Notes under the pieces: model-generated
Told to the model about the DNA's origin: nothing
Database searches by the model: none
What the model saw: only the letters and a program-made list of their open reading frames with translations
Shown: in pieces, positions 26,867-35,989 of the stretch
How positions within the stretch are numbered: the stretch's first letter is position 1
How the letters are laid out: the number at the start of each line of letters is the position of its first letter
Made by a program: the position numbers and the translations under genes
NCBI GenBank assembly: GCA_002363385.1
Contig: DEVL01000006.1
Span: 1-64,000, forward strand
Direction: 5' to 3'
Source of the DNA: Stenotrophomonas maltophilia
GTDB taxonomy: Bacteria > Pseudomonadota > Gammaproteobacteria > Xanthomonadales > Xanthomonadaceae
DNA: 64,000 bases

Positions 26867-28744
26867 ATGCGTTACGAAGATGTCTATCGACGTTCGGTCG
26901 ATGAACCCGAGGCGTTCTGGGGCGAAGAAGCCCATCGCATCTATTGGCATACCCCGCCGCAGCAGATCCTCGACTACAGCAACCCGCCGTTCCGGCGCTG
27001 GTTCGTCGGCGGGGAAACCAACCTCTGCTACAACGCGGTGGACCGTCATCTGGTTGATCGCCCCGACCAGCTCGCGCTGGTTGCCATCTCCAGCGAAACC
27101 GGCGTCACCCGCGAGATCACCTACCGCGAGCTGCACCGCGAAGTGAATGCTTTCGCCGCCGTGCTGCAACGGTTGGACGTACAGCGTGGCGACCGCGTGG
27201 TGATCTACATGCCGAACATGGCCGAAGCCGTGTTCGCGATGCTGGCCTGCGCGCGCATCGGGGCGATCCACTCGGTGGTGTTCGGTGGCTTCGCCGCGCA
27301 CAACCTGGCGCTGCGGATCGATGACGCCGAACCCAAGCTGCTGATTGCTGCCGATGCTGGCAAGCGCGGTGGCAAAGTGATTCCCTACAAGGCGATGGTC
27401 GATGCCGCCTGCGCCGAAGCCGCTTCGCCGCCACCGCACGTGCTGATCGTCTCGCGCGGTCTGGACCCGGCCGAGCCGAAAGTGCCCGGCCGCGACGTCG
27501 ATTACGCCACCCTGCGTGCCGAAGTGGGCGACCAGGATGTGCCGGTGGTGTGGCTGGAATCCAGCGAACCGAGCTATCTGCTCTACACCTCCGGCACCAC
27601 CGGCAAGCCCAAGGGCGTACAGCGTGATGTCGGCGGCTACGCAGTAGCGATGGCGCAGTCGATGGAGACAGTGTTCGACTGCAAACCCGGCCAGGTGATG
27701 TTCTCCACCTCCGATGTCGGCTGGGCGGTCGGGCATTCCTACAACGTCTACGGCCCGCTGATCGGCGGCTGCACCTCGCTGCTGTACGAAGGGCTGCCGA
27801 CCAATCCCGATCCCGGCATCTGGTGGGCCCTGTGCGAACAGTACGGCGTGCGCACGCTGTTCTCCTCGCCGACCGCGATCCGCGTGCTCAAGAAGCACGA
27901 TGCGGACTTCATCCGCCGCCACGATCTGGCGTCGCTGAAGTATGTGTTTCTTGCGGGCGAGCCGCTCGACGAGCCGACCGCGCACTGGATCAACGACGCG
28001 CTCGGCAAGCCGATCATCGACAACTACTGGCAGACCGAAACCGGCTGGCCGGCGCTGACGCTGCTGCCGGGGGTGGACATGAAGCCGGTGCGCTTCGGCT
28101 CGCCCGGTTTCCCGAACCTCGGTTACCGGATGAAGGTCATCGACGAGAACACCGGCGAGACCGTCGCGCCGGGGCAGAAGGGCGTGCTGGTGATGATCCC
28201 GCCGCTGCCGCCGGGCTGCATGATCACCGTCTGGAAGGACGACGCGCGTTTCATCCAGAGCTACTTCAGCCACTTCAAGGAGCTGCTGTACAGCTCGCTG
28301 GACTGGGCGATCCAGGACGAAGACGGCTACACCTTCATCCTGGGCCGCACCGACGATGTCATCAACGTGGCCGGACACCGCCTGGGCACGCGCGAGATCG
28401 AGGAGTGCATCGCCGGCCATCCGCTGGTGGCCGAGGCCGCCGTGATCGGGGTCAAGGATGAGCTCAAGGGCCAGGTGCCGCTGGTGTTCGTCACCCTCAA
28501 GCAGGCCCTGCAGGGAGACGGCAGTGCCGTGGCAGCCGAGATGATGCAGCGGGTGACCAATTCCCTGGGCGCGGTCGCGCGGCCAGCGCACATCCATATC
28601 GTCAACGCGCTGCCCAAGACCCGCTCGGGCAAGCTGCTGCGGCGCTCGCTGCAGGCGCTGGCCGAGGAGCGTGATCCGGGGGATCTGTCGACCCTGGATG
28701 ACCCGGCGGCCTTGGACGAGATCCGCCGCGCGCTGGGCACCTAG
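26867..28744 (+). CDS. prpE: Propionate-CoA ligase (PrpE-type acyl-CoA synthetase)
   Basis: The 625-aa AMP-forming ligase activates a short-chain acid to its CoA thioester. YTSGTTGKPKGVQRDVGG is the P-loop; DNYWQTETGW, DDVINVAGHRLGTREIE and the acetylatable Lys in LPKTRSGKLLRRS are in family order. The N-terminal MRYEDVYRRSVDEPEAFWGE and the VQRDVGG ending of the P-loop favour PrpE over acetyl-CoA synthetase. ATG 26867 has GGGAGG 6 bases before it. No prpBCD genes are close, so the role may be general propionate or acetate scavenging. Confidence 0.9.
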   Translation: MRYEDVYRRSVDEPEAFWGEEAHRIYWHTPPQQILDYSNPPFRRWFVGGETNLCYNAVDRHLVDRPDQLALVAISSETGVTREITYRELHREVNAFAAVLQRLDVQRGDRVVIYMPNMAEAVFAMLACARIGAIHSVVFGGFAAHNLALRIDDAEPKLLIAADAGKRGGKVIPYKAMVDAACAEAASPPPHVLIVSRGLDPAEPKVPGRDVDYATLRAEVGDQDVPVVWLESSEPSYLLYTSGTTGKPKGVQRDVGGYAVAMAQSMETVFDCKPGQVMFSTSDVGWAVGHSYNVYGPLIGGCTSLLYEGLPTNPDPGIWWALCEQYGVRTLFSSPTAIRVLKKHDADFIRRHDLASLKYVFLAGEPLDEPTAHWINDALGKPIIDNYWQTETGWPALTLLPGVDMKPVRFGSPGFPNLGYRMKVIDENTGETVAPGQKGVLVMIPPLPPGCMITVWKDDARFIQSYFSHFKELLYSSLDWAIQDEDGYTFILGRTDDVINVAGHRLGTREIEECIAGHPLVAEAAVIGVKDELKGQVPLVFVTLKQALQGDGSAVAAEMMQRVTNSLGAVARPAHIHIVNALPKTRSGKLLRRSLQALAEERDPGDLSTLDDPAALDEIRRALGT

Positions 28745-28771
28745 GGCGCCAGTAACCGCCTGCGCATCCCG

Positions 28772-28802
28772 GGCCCGCCCTCGTCGGAGAGGCGGGCCTT
28801 TT
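28772..28802 (+). terminator. Intrinsic terminator after prpE
   Basis: Stem ggcccgcc (28772-28779) with ggcgggcc (28791-28798), 11-nt loop, TTTT at 28799-28802. Confidence 0.75.
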
Positions 28803-28958
28803 CATGCCCGCCGCGCCGGCCAGCTCGTGCTGCAGCGCATTACAGCCGATGCGGAGGGTCGGGTAAGCTGCGCAGGCGATCGTTGCAAGGGGGCGCGCAC
28901 GTAGCGGCGAACGGCCGGTGCCACGCGCGGTGATGCACCACGTGAAGGGGGGGAGCAC

Positions 28959-29453
28959 ATGGCGTACATCCACGCCAAGACGGCCGCTGGCCGTCAGGAA
29001 ATCGAGGATCGTGCACGGCGGCTGCCGCCGGCGCTGCGGTCCATGCTGCTGATGGTCGATGGTCAGCGCGATGACACCGCGTTGACCGCGTTGTTGCCGG
29101 GCCTGCGTGCACCGGACGATGCGCTGGCGCAGCTCTCGGCGATGGGCCTGATCGAGATCATCGGCGGCAGTGCCGCACCGGTCGTCCCCGCGGCACTGAC
29201 CGCCGGTCGCGAGCAGGATGCGGAGCTGTACAAGCGGCTGTATGACTGGATGAGCGAATCGGTGCGCAGGCACCTCGGTCTGAAGGGGTATTTCATGCAG
29301 TTGAAAGTCGAGCGCTGCACCGATGCTGGCGGCCTGGAAAAGCTGTGGCCGGACATGGCCGCCGCGATCAGCAAGGCGAAAAGCCCGGCATTGGCCAACC
29401 GCTGGCTGGAAGAAACGCACGCGCTGCTGCAGACCGGGACCGTGATCGCCTGA
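28959..29453 (+). CDS. Uncharacterised 164-aa protein
   Basis: I do not recognise a named family. The N-terminal half (KTAAGRQEIEDRARRLPPAL, then MLLMVDGQRDDTAL and a LAQLSAMGLIEII helix-strand end) has the look of a small winged-helix-like module seen in hypothetical proteins of beta- and gammaproteobacteria. A variable linker of about 25 residues follows, then an alpha-helical C-terminal half with LKGYFMQLKVERC. There is no signal peptide or membrane segment. GGGGAG precedes the ATG. It is 72 bp upstream of the SUFU gene on the same strand and could be transcribed alone. Confidence 0.8.
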   Translation: MAYIHAKTAAGRQEIEDRARRLPPALRSMLLMVDGQRDDTALTALLPGLRAPDDALAQLSAMGLIEIIGGSAAPVVPAALTAGREQDAELYKRLYDWMSESVRRHLGLKGYFMQLKVERCTDAGGLEKLWPDMAAAISKAKSPALANRWLEETHALLQTGTVIA

Positions 29454-29489
29454 GGCAATACGGCGACGCCAGCCAGACAACACGCTGTT

Positions 29490-29495
29490 TAGAAT
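29490..29495 (+). promoter_or_regulatory. Candidate -10 upstream of the SUFU gene
   Basis: TAGAAT is placed about 30 bases before the start codon at 29526. The same hexamer precedes rpsM and the S46 peptidase gene. No clear -35 is seen. Confidence 0.3.
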
Positions 29496-29525
29496 GCGTG
29501 CTGTTTCGTGTGCGGGAGAATAGCG

Positions 29526-30587
29526 ATGGTGGATGAGATCGAGGACGACGGCGCCCCTGGGTGGGATGCCATCGATGCCGCGTTGAAGGCGGTGTATCCC
29601 ACGCAGGCGCCGCAGCATTACGGCCCGGTGCTGCGCTCGCTGCTCGGTGGCGAGGATCCGCTGGACGGCATCAGCGCGTACTGGAACGATGCGCCACTAC
29701 CGCACTGGCATTTCGTCAGCTATGGCTTCTCCGAGCTGTATGAAAAAGAGAGCGATGATCCGGCCACCAGTGGCTACGGCTTCGAGTTGAGCTTCCGCGT
29801 TGCTGCCGCGGCGGGTAGCGAGCCACCGCCGTGGGCGATGAACTTCCTGCAGAACCTGGCGCGCTATGTGTTCGCCAACGGCAAGGTGTTCCAGCAGGGC
29901 CACTACCTCAATGCCGGCGGACCGATCGCGGCCGACACCGATACGCTGCTGCGGCACATTGCCTTCATGCGCGACCCGCAGCTGCCACCGCGCGAGACGC
30001 CCAACGGTTCGCTGGAGTTCCTGCAGGTGATCGGGCTGACCGATGACGAGATGGATGCGGTGAAGCGCTGGTCGACCACCGGCGTGCTTGAGGCGCTGCT
30101 GCCGAAGATGCCGCTGTGGATCACCGATATCGCGCGTGGCTCGTTGCTTGACGACCCCGCGCTCGCTGCCGCGGTGGCGGAGGGCGCGGCACGCGAAGGC
30201 TCGCAGACGGCCTACCTGTTCCTGGAAAAGCTGGCTTGGGCAGTGCACGGCGAGGGCGCTGGGCAGCAGTTGACCCTGACGCTGGGCGCGCGCCAGGTGG
30301 AATCGCTGCTCGCGCTGCTGCCGGCGCGGTTGCTGTTCGGCCAGCCGTTGACGCTGGTCAGCAACGACCGGCAGATCACGCTGTCGCCAGCGGCGGTCAA
30401 TGCCCTGGTGGTCCAGGCCGATGCGCTGCACTGCCAGTTGGCACCGGCCACGGTGCAGGCCCTGGTCGCCACGGTCATGCCCTGCCGTGGCACCTATGCG
30501 ATCCCGGGCTGGCCGGCGCTGCAGGTGGTCGTGGAGCCTAGCGAACTGCGCGATGCCGAGGGCAATGTGGTCGAGGTCGTTGGCTGA
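29526..30587 (+). CDS. Suppressor-of-fused (SUFU) domain protein
   Basis: The 353-aa protein carries a bacterial SUFU-like domain in its first two thirds. Signs are AIDAALKAVYPTQAPQHYGP, DGISAYWNDAPLPHWHFVSY, GFSELYEKESDDPATSGYGFE with FELSFR, and LQNLARYVFANGKVF. Bacterial SUFU proteins have been linked to toxin immunity in some contexts; no polymorphic toxin is adjacent, so that role is not supported here. GGGAG at 29514-29518 is 7 bases before ATG 29526. A bidirectional terminator follows. Confidence 0.85.
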   Translation: MVDEIEDDGAPGWDAIDAALKAVYPTQAPQHYGPVLRSLLGGEDPLDGISAYWNDAPLPHWHFVSYGFSELYEKESDDPATSGYGFELSFRVAAAAGSEPPPWAMNFLQNLARYVFANGKVFQQGHYLNAGGPIAADTDTLLRHIAFMRDPQLPPRETPNGSLEFLQVIGLTDDEMDAVKRWSTTGVLEALLPKMPLWITDIARGSLLDDPALAAAVAEGAAREGSQTAYLFLEKLAWAVHGEGAGQQLTLTLGARQVESLLALLPARLLFGQPLTLVSNDRQITLSPAAVNALVVQADALHCQLAPATVQALVATVMPCRGTYAIPGWPALQVVVEPSELRDAEGNVVEVVG

Positions 30588-30610
30588 TCACCTCGCGCGC
30601 GCTGGAAACG

Positions 30611-30640
30611 AAAAAGCCCGGCACTGCCGGGCTTCTTCTT
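30611..30640. terminator. Bidirectional terminator between SUFU and gst genes
   Basis: Stem aagcccggc (30614-30622) with gccgggctt (30626-30634) is flanked by an A-run (30610-30615) that becomes a T-run for the minus-strand gst gene, and by cttctt on the plus side. The two genes are convergent. Confidence 0.8.
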
Positions 30641-30664
30641 ATCCGTCTACGTCAGCCGCACCGG

Positions 30665-31276
30665 TCAGCTCAGCCCTTCGGCCTTCAGTACCGCCTGCAC
30701 GCCGGCATCTGCGTCCATCCGCTGCTTGAAGGCAGCGATGTTGTCCAGGCCGCTCAGGTCGATCTTCGCGCCCGCGGCCCAGCGCAGGGTGATGTAGAAG
30801 TACGGGTCGGCGAAGCTGCGGAACCCGGCCAGCCAGGGGCGGTCGGCCAACTGTGCATCTGCGCGCTCGAACAGGCCGCGCAGGCGCTTGCGGGCGGTGG
30901 CACGGAGCGCGTCGAACTGAGTGTCGTCTTCGATGAAGTTGCCGGGCCCGAACAGCGGCTTGAAGGCCGGGTGCAGGTCCGAGTTGACGAAGGACAGCCA
31001 ACGGGTGGCTTCGGCGCGCTGCTTCGGGCTGCCGTCACCGGTCAGGCCGGCCTGCGGGTAGGTATCGGCAATGTAGCCCAGGATGGCCGCGTTCTGGGTC
31101 AGCACGAAATCACCATCGACGACGGCGGGAACGGAGCCGGCCGGATTGATGGCCAGAAAGGCGGGGGCCTTCAGCGTGTAATTGTCGAGCAGTTCCACCT
31201 CGAACGGCTGGCCGGTCCACTGCAGGGCGATGTGGTCGGCGGTGGAGCAGGCTCCGGGCTTGCTGTACAGCTTCAT
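30665..31276 (-). CDS. Glutathione S-transferase
   Basis: The 203-aa protein resembles the beta-class GSTs of proteobacteria. The thioredoxin-like N-terminus MKLYSKPGACSTADHIAL has the Cys10 of beta-class enzymes. The cis-Pro motif NPAGSVPAVV and the glutathione-contacting LTQNAAILGYIAD follow; the alpha-helical domain starts near residue 85. GGAG is 7 bases before the ATG. It probably conjugates or reduces electrophiles in the cytoplasm. Confidence 0.93.
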   Translation of the reverse strand: MKLYSKPGACSTADHIALQWTGQPFEVELLDNYTLKAPAFLAINPAGSVPAVVDGDFVLTQNAAILGYIADTYPQAGLTGDGSPKQRAEATRWLSFVNSDLHPAFKPLFGPGNFIEDDTQFDALRATARKRLRGLFERADAQLADRPWLAGFRSFADPYFYITLRWAAGAKIDLSGLDNIAAFKQRMDADAGVQAVLKAEGLS

Positions 31277-31365
31277 GGGAACTCCGTTGCGGATGGGTGG
31301 AAGGTGAGCCGCCCACTATTCCAGAGCCGGCCCTTCATCCTCAACGGTATGGCCGTAACAGATCG

Positions 31366-31824
31366 TTACGACGCGCGTGGCTTGAGTTTCTGCACGCGGT
31401 AAAAGGTGTGATCGCCGATCGTGGCCACCTGGTAGGCATTGCGCCAGCTCGGGTTGGCGATCGACAGGGCGGCGAAGTGGCTCGCGCCAGGCACGATCTC
31501 CTTGCGCTCACCGGCCGGCAGGGCCCAGTTGCGCTCGGCATCGAAGGCCACCGTCATCGCTTCCTGCCAGGCATCGGCGTTGCCAAGCTGGGTGCCGGGC
31601 GCGACGATGGTCGGGGCGAACTGCTTGCGCGCGGTCACCACCTGGCACATCGAGTCGCCCCACAGGCCGCTGTCCAGGCGGCGCAGCGCCACTTCCGCGA
31701 CGGCTTGCTGGCCGCGCAGGGTCTGGTCGCGCGCTTCGAGGTAGACGGTCGTGCTCAGGCACAACGAATCGGCGGCAGGCTGCGGCAACAACTGTGACAG
31801 CCAGAGAATCCAGGCCAGTTTCAT
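31366..31824 (-). CDS. SleB-like cell wall hydrolase (Hydrolase_2 family)
   Basis: The 152-aa protein begins with a hydrophobic signal (MKLAWILWLSQLLPQPAADS). It then has LSTTVYLEARDQTLRGQQAV and EVALRRLDSGLWGDSMCQVV, the fold of SleB/CwlJ lytic enzymes; FYRVQKLKPR ends it. The first Glu of the usual EARGE is kept while the second is replaced (EARDQ). As a non-spore-former, the organism would use it for peptidoglycan turnover. AAGGAG precedes the ATG. The region to fadH (31825-32114) shows only a small hairpin. Confidence 0.82.
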   Translation of the reverse strand: MKLAWILWLSQLLPQPAADSLCLSTTVYLEARDQTLRGQQAVAEVALRRLDSGLWGDSMCQVVTARKQFAPTIVAPGTQLGNADAWQEAMTVAFDAERNWALPAGERKEIVPGASHFAALSIANPSWRNAYQVATIGDHTFYRVQKLKPRAS

Positions 31825-32064
31825 AAATCTCCTTGCTCCGTGTGGGCCGCACCTGGCTGTTCCATCCGATCATGCGGACGGGGCGTGGGTACGACTTGGC
31901 GTCATGGGGAGGCGGCCATCGGGGCCGCCCGGGGGCAGACCCGAAAAGACGTGGGGTCCGCGCGCTCACTCGAACTGGGTGGTGAGCGGGAAAGTTGGCG
32001 CACGATAGGGGGGGATTTCCCAATACATCCTGAACCCTGAAACTTGACATTCAGGTTCGGAGAT

Positions 32065-32089
32065 GGGGCTGAATCGACGGTTCAGCCCC
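32065..32089. terminator. Hairpin downstream of fadH
   Basis: A 9-bp stem, ggggctgaa (32065-32073) with ttcagcccc (32081-32089), lies 26 bases past the fadH stop. No T-run is seen. Confidence 0.4.
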
Positions 32090-32114
32090 GTATTCAGGTC
32101 GGTTTCGACCCGGA

Positions 32115-34148
32115 TCAGAGTGCGGCGGCGAGTCGGCTGCCCTGATCGATCGCGCGCTTGGCGTCGAGTTCGGCGGCCACATCCGCACCGCCGATCAGCT
32201 GTGCGTTGATGCCGGCGGCCTGCAGTGCCGCGTGCAGATCACGGCGCGGTTCCTGCCCGGCGCAGACCACTACATGGCTCACGGGAAGCAGCTGTTCCTC
32301 GCCGTCAACGCGGATGCGCAGGCCGCTGTCATCCACCCCCAGGTACTCAACGCCGCCCAGCATGCTCACGCCCTTGGCCTTGAGCGTGGCACGGTGGATC
32401 CAGCCGGTGGTCTTGCCCAGCCGGGCGCCAGGTTTGCCCGGACTGCGCTGCAGCAGCCAGACCTTGCGTGCCGGCGCCTCCGGTGCGGGCCTGGCGAGCG
32501 CGCCACGGCCCTCGAAGCTGGGGTCCACGCCCCACTCGGCCATCCAGCGCGCCGGGTCCAGTGCGGAGGAGGGCCCCTCGTGGACCAGGAACTCACCCAC
32601 GTCGAAGCCGATGCCGCCGGCGCCGATGATCGCGACCTGCTCGCCCACCTGGACCTTGCCAAGCAGCACGTCCAGATAGGTGACCACCTTGGGATGGTCG
32701 GCACCGGGGAAATCGACCCGCCGCGGGGTGATGCCGGTGGCGATCACCACCGCGTCGAAACCGCGCAGCGCGGCGACGTCGGCAACGGTGTCCAGCTTTA
32801 CCTCCACACCGGTTTCGTCCAGTTTGTGGCGGAAATAGCGCAGCGTCTCGTGGAATTCTTCTTTGCCCGGAATGCGTTTGGCGACGTTGAACTGGCCGCC
32901 GATCTCGCTGCCGGCATCGAACAGCGTCACCGCGTGGCCGCGCTCGGCAGCGACCGTCGCGCAGGCCAGCCCCGCCGGGCCGGCACCGACCACGGCGATG
33001 CGTCGCGGGGCGGTGGTGGGGCGGTAGACGAGCTCGGTCTCGTGCACGGCACGCGGGTTCACCAGGCAGCTGGCGGTCTTGTTCTCGAATACGTGGTCCA
33101 GGCAGGCCTGGTTGCACGCGATGCAGGTGTTGATCGCCTCTGGGCGGCCGGCACGCGACTTGTTGGCCCACTGCGGGTCGGCCAGCAACGGCCGCGCCAG
33201 CGAGACCATGTCGGCACCGCCAGCGGCGAGGATGCGCTCGGCCACATCCGGCATGTTGATGCGATTGGTGGCGATCACCGGCACGCGCACGTGCGGCTTG
33301 AGCTTGGCGGTAACTGCCGCGAAGGCGCCGCGCGGCACCGAGGTGGCGATGGTCGGGATGCGCGCCTCGTGCCAGCCGATGCCGGAGTTGATCAGCGTCG
33401 CGCCCGCCGCCTCGATGGCCTGCGCCTGCTGCACGATCTCGGCCCAGTTGCTGCCGTCGGGCACCAGGTCCACCAGCGAGAGCCGGTAGATGATGATGAA
33501 GTCCGGCCCACAGGCCTCGCGGATGCGGCGCACGATCTCCACTGCGAAGCGCATGCGCTGTACCGCATCGCCCCCCCAGCGATCGGTGCGCTGGTTGGTG
33601 CGCGGGGCGATGAATTCATTGATCAGATAGCCTTCCGAGCCCATCACCTCCACGCCGTCGTAGCCGGCCTCGCGGGCCAGCCGCGCGCTGCGTGCGTAAT
33701 CGGCGATGTGGCGCTCCACGCCGCGCGCCGACAGCGCCCGCGGCGTGAACGGGTTGATCGGCGCCTTCAGCTTGGAGGGCGCTACCGAGAGCGGGTGGTA
33801 GGCGTAGCGGCCGGCATGCAGCAGCTGCAGGCAGATCTTGCTGCCGTTGTCGTGCACGGCGCGGGTGACCTGGCGATGTGGGCGCACCTCCCACGGCCAG
33901 GACAGCTTGCCGCCGAATGGCTTGAGCCAGCCGACCACGTTGGGCGCGAAGCCGCCGGTGACGATCAGCCCGACGCCGCCGGCCGCCCGCTCGGCGAAAT
34001 AGGCCGCCAGGCGCGGGAAATCGCGCGCACGGTCTTCCAGGCCGGTGTGCATGGACCCCATCAGGACCCGGTTGCGCAGCTGGGTGAACCCCAGGTCCAG
34101 CGGGGTGAACAGGTGCGGATAGGCGGCGGATTCGGCGGCTGGCGACAT
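32115..34148 (-). CDS. fadH: 2,4-dienoyl-CoA reductase (NADPH)
   Basis: The 678-aa flavoprotein reduces 2,4-dienoyl-CoA in the beta-oxidation of polyunsaturated fatty acids. The N-terminal TIM barrel is of the old-yellow-enzyme type, with the putative active-site Tyr174 (SEGYLINEF) and His260 (GIGWHEAR). The 4Fe-4S ligands are Cys342, 345, 349 and 361 (CIACNQACLD). The C-terminal part has two dinucleotide-binding motifs (IAVVGAGPAGLACA and AIIGAGGIGFDV). Length and order match E. coli FadH. The start MSPAAESAAYPHLF at 34148 is chosen over an upstream in-frame extension. Confidence 0.96.
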   Translation of the reverse strand: MSPAAESAAYPHLFTPLDLGFTQLRNRVLMGSMHTGLEDRARDFPRLAAYFAERAAGGVGLIVTGGFAPNVVGWLKPFGGKLSWPWEVRPHRQVTRAVHDNGSKICLQLLHAGRYAYHPLSVAPSKLKAPINPFTPRALSARGVERHIADYARSARLAREAGYDGVEVMGSEGYLINEFIAPRTNQRTDRWGGDAVQRMRFAVEIVRRIREACGPDFIIIYRLSLVDLVPDGSNWAEIVQQAQAIEAAGATLINSGIGWHEARIPTIATSVPRGAFAAVTAKLKPHVRVPVIATNRINMPDVAERILAAGGADMVSLARPLLADPQWANKSRAGRPEAINTCIACNQACLDHVFENKTASCLVNPRAVHETELVYRPTTAPRRIAVVGAGPAGLACATVAAERGHAVTLFDAGSEIGGQFNVAKRIPGKEEFHETLRYFRHKLDETGVEVKLDTVADVAALRGFDAVVIATGITPRRVDFPGADHPKVVTYLDVLLGKVQVGEQVAIIGAGGIGFDVGEFLVHEGPSSALDPARWMAEWGVDPSFEGRGALARPAPEAPARKVWLLQRSPGKPGARLGKTTGWIHRATLKAKGVSMLGGVEYLGVDDSGLRIRVDGEEQLLPVSHVVVCAGQEPRRDLHAALQAAGINAQLIGGADVAAELDAKRAIDQGSRLAAAL

Positions 34149-34253
34149 GTGGATACGCTTGCGTACGGAAGCCCGCAGGGTGCCGCGAATGCCCCCGAAG
34201 AGCAAGGGGATGCGGCGCGACCGGCGCCCGACCACCAGTCGGTATCGGCCCTG

Positions 34254-34865
34254 TTACGGCGTGGCGGCGACCGGGACCGGCTTGCGGATGCCGAACAGCG
34301 GCAAGGTGACACCGCACAGTGGGCCGATCAGCAACGCGAAGGCGAGGGTGCCCACGCCGACGTTGCCGCCCAGCCACCAACCGATCAGCAGCACGGTGCC
34401 TTCGATGCCGCTGCGCACGATCCAGATCGGCCAGCCGGTGCGGGCGTGCAGGCCGGTCATCAGGCCATCGCGGGGGCCGGGGCCGAAGCGCGCGCCGATG
34501 TACAGGCCCGTGGCCAGCGCGACCAGCAGCAGGCCGCAGACGAACATCGGGATCTGCCAGGCCAGGCCATGCACCTCCGGCAATAGCCACAGCCCGAACT
34601 GCGCGCTGGGGCCGATCAGCAGCACGTTGAGCACGGTGCCCAGGCCGGGCTTCTGCCGGATCGGCCACCACAGCAGCAGCACCAGCGCGCCGATCACGTT
34701 GGTGGCCACGCCAAAGGACAGCGGCGTCTGCAGCGCGATGCCCTGTGACAGCACATCCCAGGGCGCTACGCCGATCGCCGCGCGGATCATCACCGCCGCG
34801 CCGAAGCCGTACAGGAACAGACCAAGCAGGAGTTGCAGCAGCCGCAGGGGCAGGGAGGTGGGCAT
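34254..34865 (-). CDS. YczE/YyaS-like membrane protein
   Basis: The 203-aa protein has five to six hydrophobic segments and the GxGxAVMIRAAIGVAPWDVL and GLYIGARFGPGPRDGLM motifs of the YczE/YyaS/YitT group. Function in the cell is unknown; YczE of Bacillus affects lipopeptide production. The start MPTSLPLRLLQL at 34865 places the first membrane helix near the N-terminus. It is 105 bp upstream of fadH on the same strand. Confidence 0.82.
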   Translation of the reverse strand: MPTSLPLRLLQLLLGLFLYGFGAAVMIRAAIGVAPWDVLSQGIALQTPLSFGVATNVIGALVLLLWWPIRQKPGLGTVLNVLLIGPSAQFGLWLLPEVHGLAWQIPMFVCGLLLVALATGLYIGARFGPGPRDGLMTGLHARTGWPIWIVRSGIEGTVLLIGWWLGGNVGVGTLAFALLIGPLCGVTLPLFGIRKPVPVAATP

Positions 34866-34963
34866 GGCGGATTCACCGGAAGGGCCACTGACTGTAGGCG
34901 GCACGGCGTACCGCCGACAGATACAGATACGCACGAAAGTGCGATGACACACCGGCGCGCGGT

Positions 34964-35989
34964 TTACGCCCAGCCGGACAGCACCAGCTTGCCGATCACG
35001 CCGCCCCCTTCCAGCCGGCGGTGTGCTTCGCGCAGGTTCGCAGCGTTGATCGTGCCCAGGTGCGTGTGTGCGGTCGTGCGCAGTTCACCGGCATCAATGA
35101 GGCTGGCCGCCCGGTTGAGAATGCAATGCTGCTCGATCATGTCCGCGGTCTGGAAGCGCGCGCGGGCGAACATGAATTCCCAGTGGATACCGATGCACTT
35201 GGCTTTATAAGGATCGCCGATGCGCAGCGCGCCGCGCGGTTCGACGATCAGCCCGACATGCCCCTGCGGTGAAAGCAGCTCACCCAGCGGTTCCCAGTAA
35301 TGGTCGGTGTCGGCCAGGTTCAAGGCCACCTGCACCTGCGCAATCCCCAGTGCCTGCAACTGCGGCGCCAGCGGCTGGCGATGATCGATCACGTGGTCGG
35401 CACCCATCTGTATGCACCACGCGCGGCTCTCCTCGCGCGATGCCGTGGCGATCACCGTGAAGCCCGCATGCCGCGCGAGCTGGATCGCGATGGAGCCGAC
35501 GCCGCCGGCCCCGCCGATGATCAACAGATGCTGGCCGCGATGACGGCAATCATCAAGCTGCAGCGGCATGCGCTGGAACAGCAGCTCCCACGCCGTCAAG
35601 GTGGTCAGTGGCAGCGCCGCCGCTTCGGCGAAATCCAGCGTGGTCGGCTTGCGCCCGACCAGACGTTCGTCGACCCACTGATACTGCGCATTGCAGCCCG
35701 GGCGTGTGACATCGCCTGCGTAATACACCTCGTCGCCGGGCGCGAAGGCGCTCACCTCCTCGCCGACCGCTTCAACAATGCCTGCAGCGTCATAGCCGAG
35801 CATCCGCGCAGGGTGCTCGTGTTGCGCACGCGGCGCGCGCTGTTTCGCATCGACGGGATTCACTGAAACGGCGTGTACGCGCACCAGCAGATCGCGTCCC
35901 TGCGGTGCGCCCGGCGGCGCAATATCCAGGTCCTGCAGGCTGGCGGGGTCTTCAATCGGCAGATACTGCGTCAATCCCACGGCTTTCAT
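34964..35989 (-). CDS. Zinc-type alcohol dehydrogenase-like / quinone oxidoreductase family protein
   Basis: The 341-aa medium-chain dehydrogenase begins MKAVGLTQYLPIEDPASL. It has the groES-like fold (VRVHAVSVNPVDAK, GYDAAGIVEAVGEEV) and the NADPH-binding LLIIGGAGGVGSIAIQLARH. The Cys/His zinc ligands of true alcohol dehydrogenases are missing, which places it with the zeta-crystallin/ZadH-type reductases. The substrate is unknown, perhaps quinones or enones. AGGAG is 5 bases before the ATG. Confidence 0.88.
   Translation of the reverse strand: MKAVGLTQYLPIEDPASLQDLDIAPPGAPQGRDLLVRVHAVSVNPVDAKQRAPRAQHEHPARMLGYDAAGIVEAVGEEVSAFAPGDEVYYAGDVTRPGCNAQYQWVDERLVGRKPTTLDFAEAAALPLTTLTAWELLFQRMPLQLDDCRHRGQHLLIIGGAGGVGSIAIQLARHAGFTVIATASREESRAWCIQMGADHVIDHRQPLAPQLQALGIAQVQVALNLADTDHYWEPLGELLSPQGHVGLIVEPRGALRIGDPYKAKCIGIHWEFMFARARFQTADMIEQHCILNRAASLIDAGELRTTAHTHLGTINAANLREAHRRLEGGGVIGKLVLSGWA

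Noticed and set aside
25700..28597. A 965-codon open frame on the - strand opposite mdh and prpE
   Set aside because: It spans two well-supported genes and their terminator on the other strand; an antisense artefact of base composition.
32232..34586. A 784-codon open frame on the + strand opposite fadH
   Set aside because: It mirrors codon positions of fadH, which has full 4Fe-4S and FAD/NADPH motifs. No ribosome-binding site or recognisable domain in the + frame.
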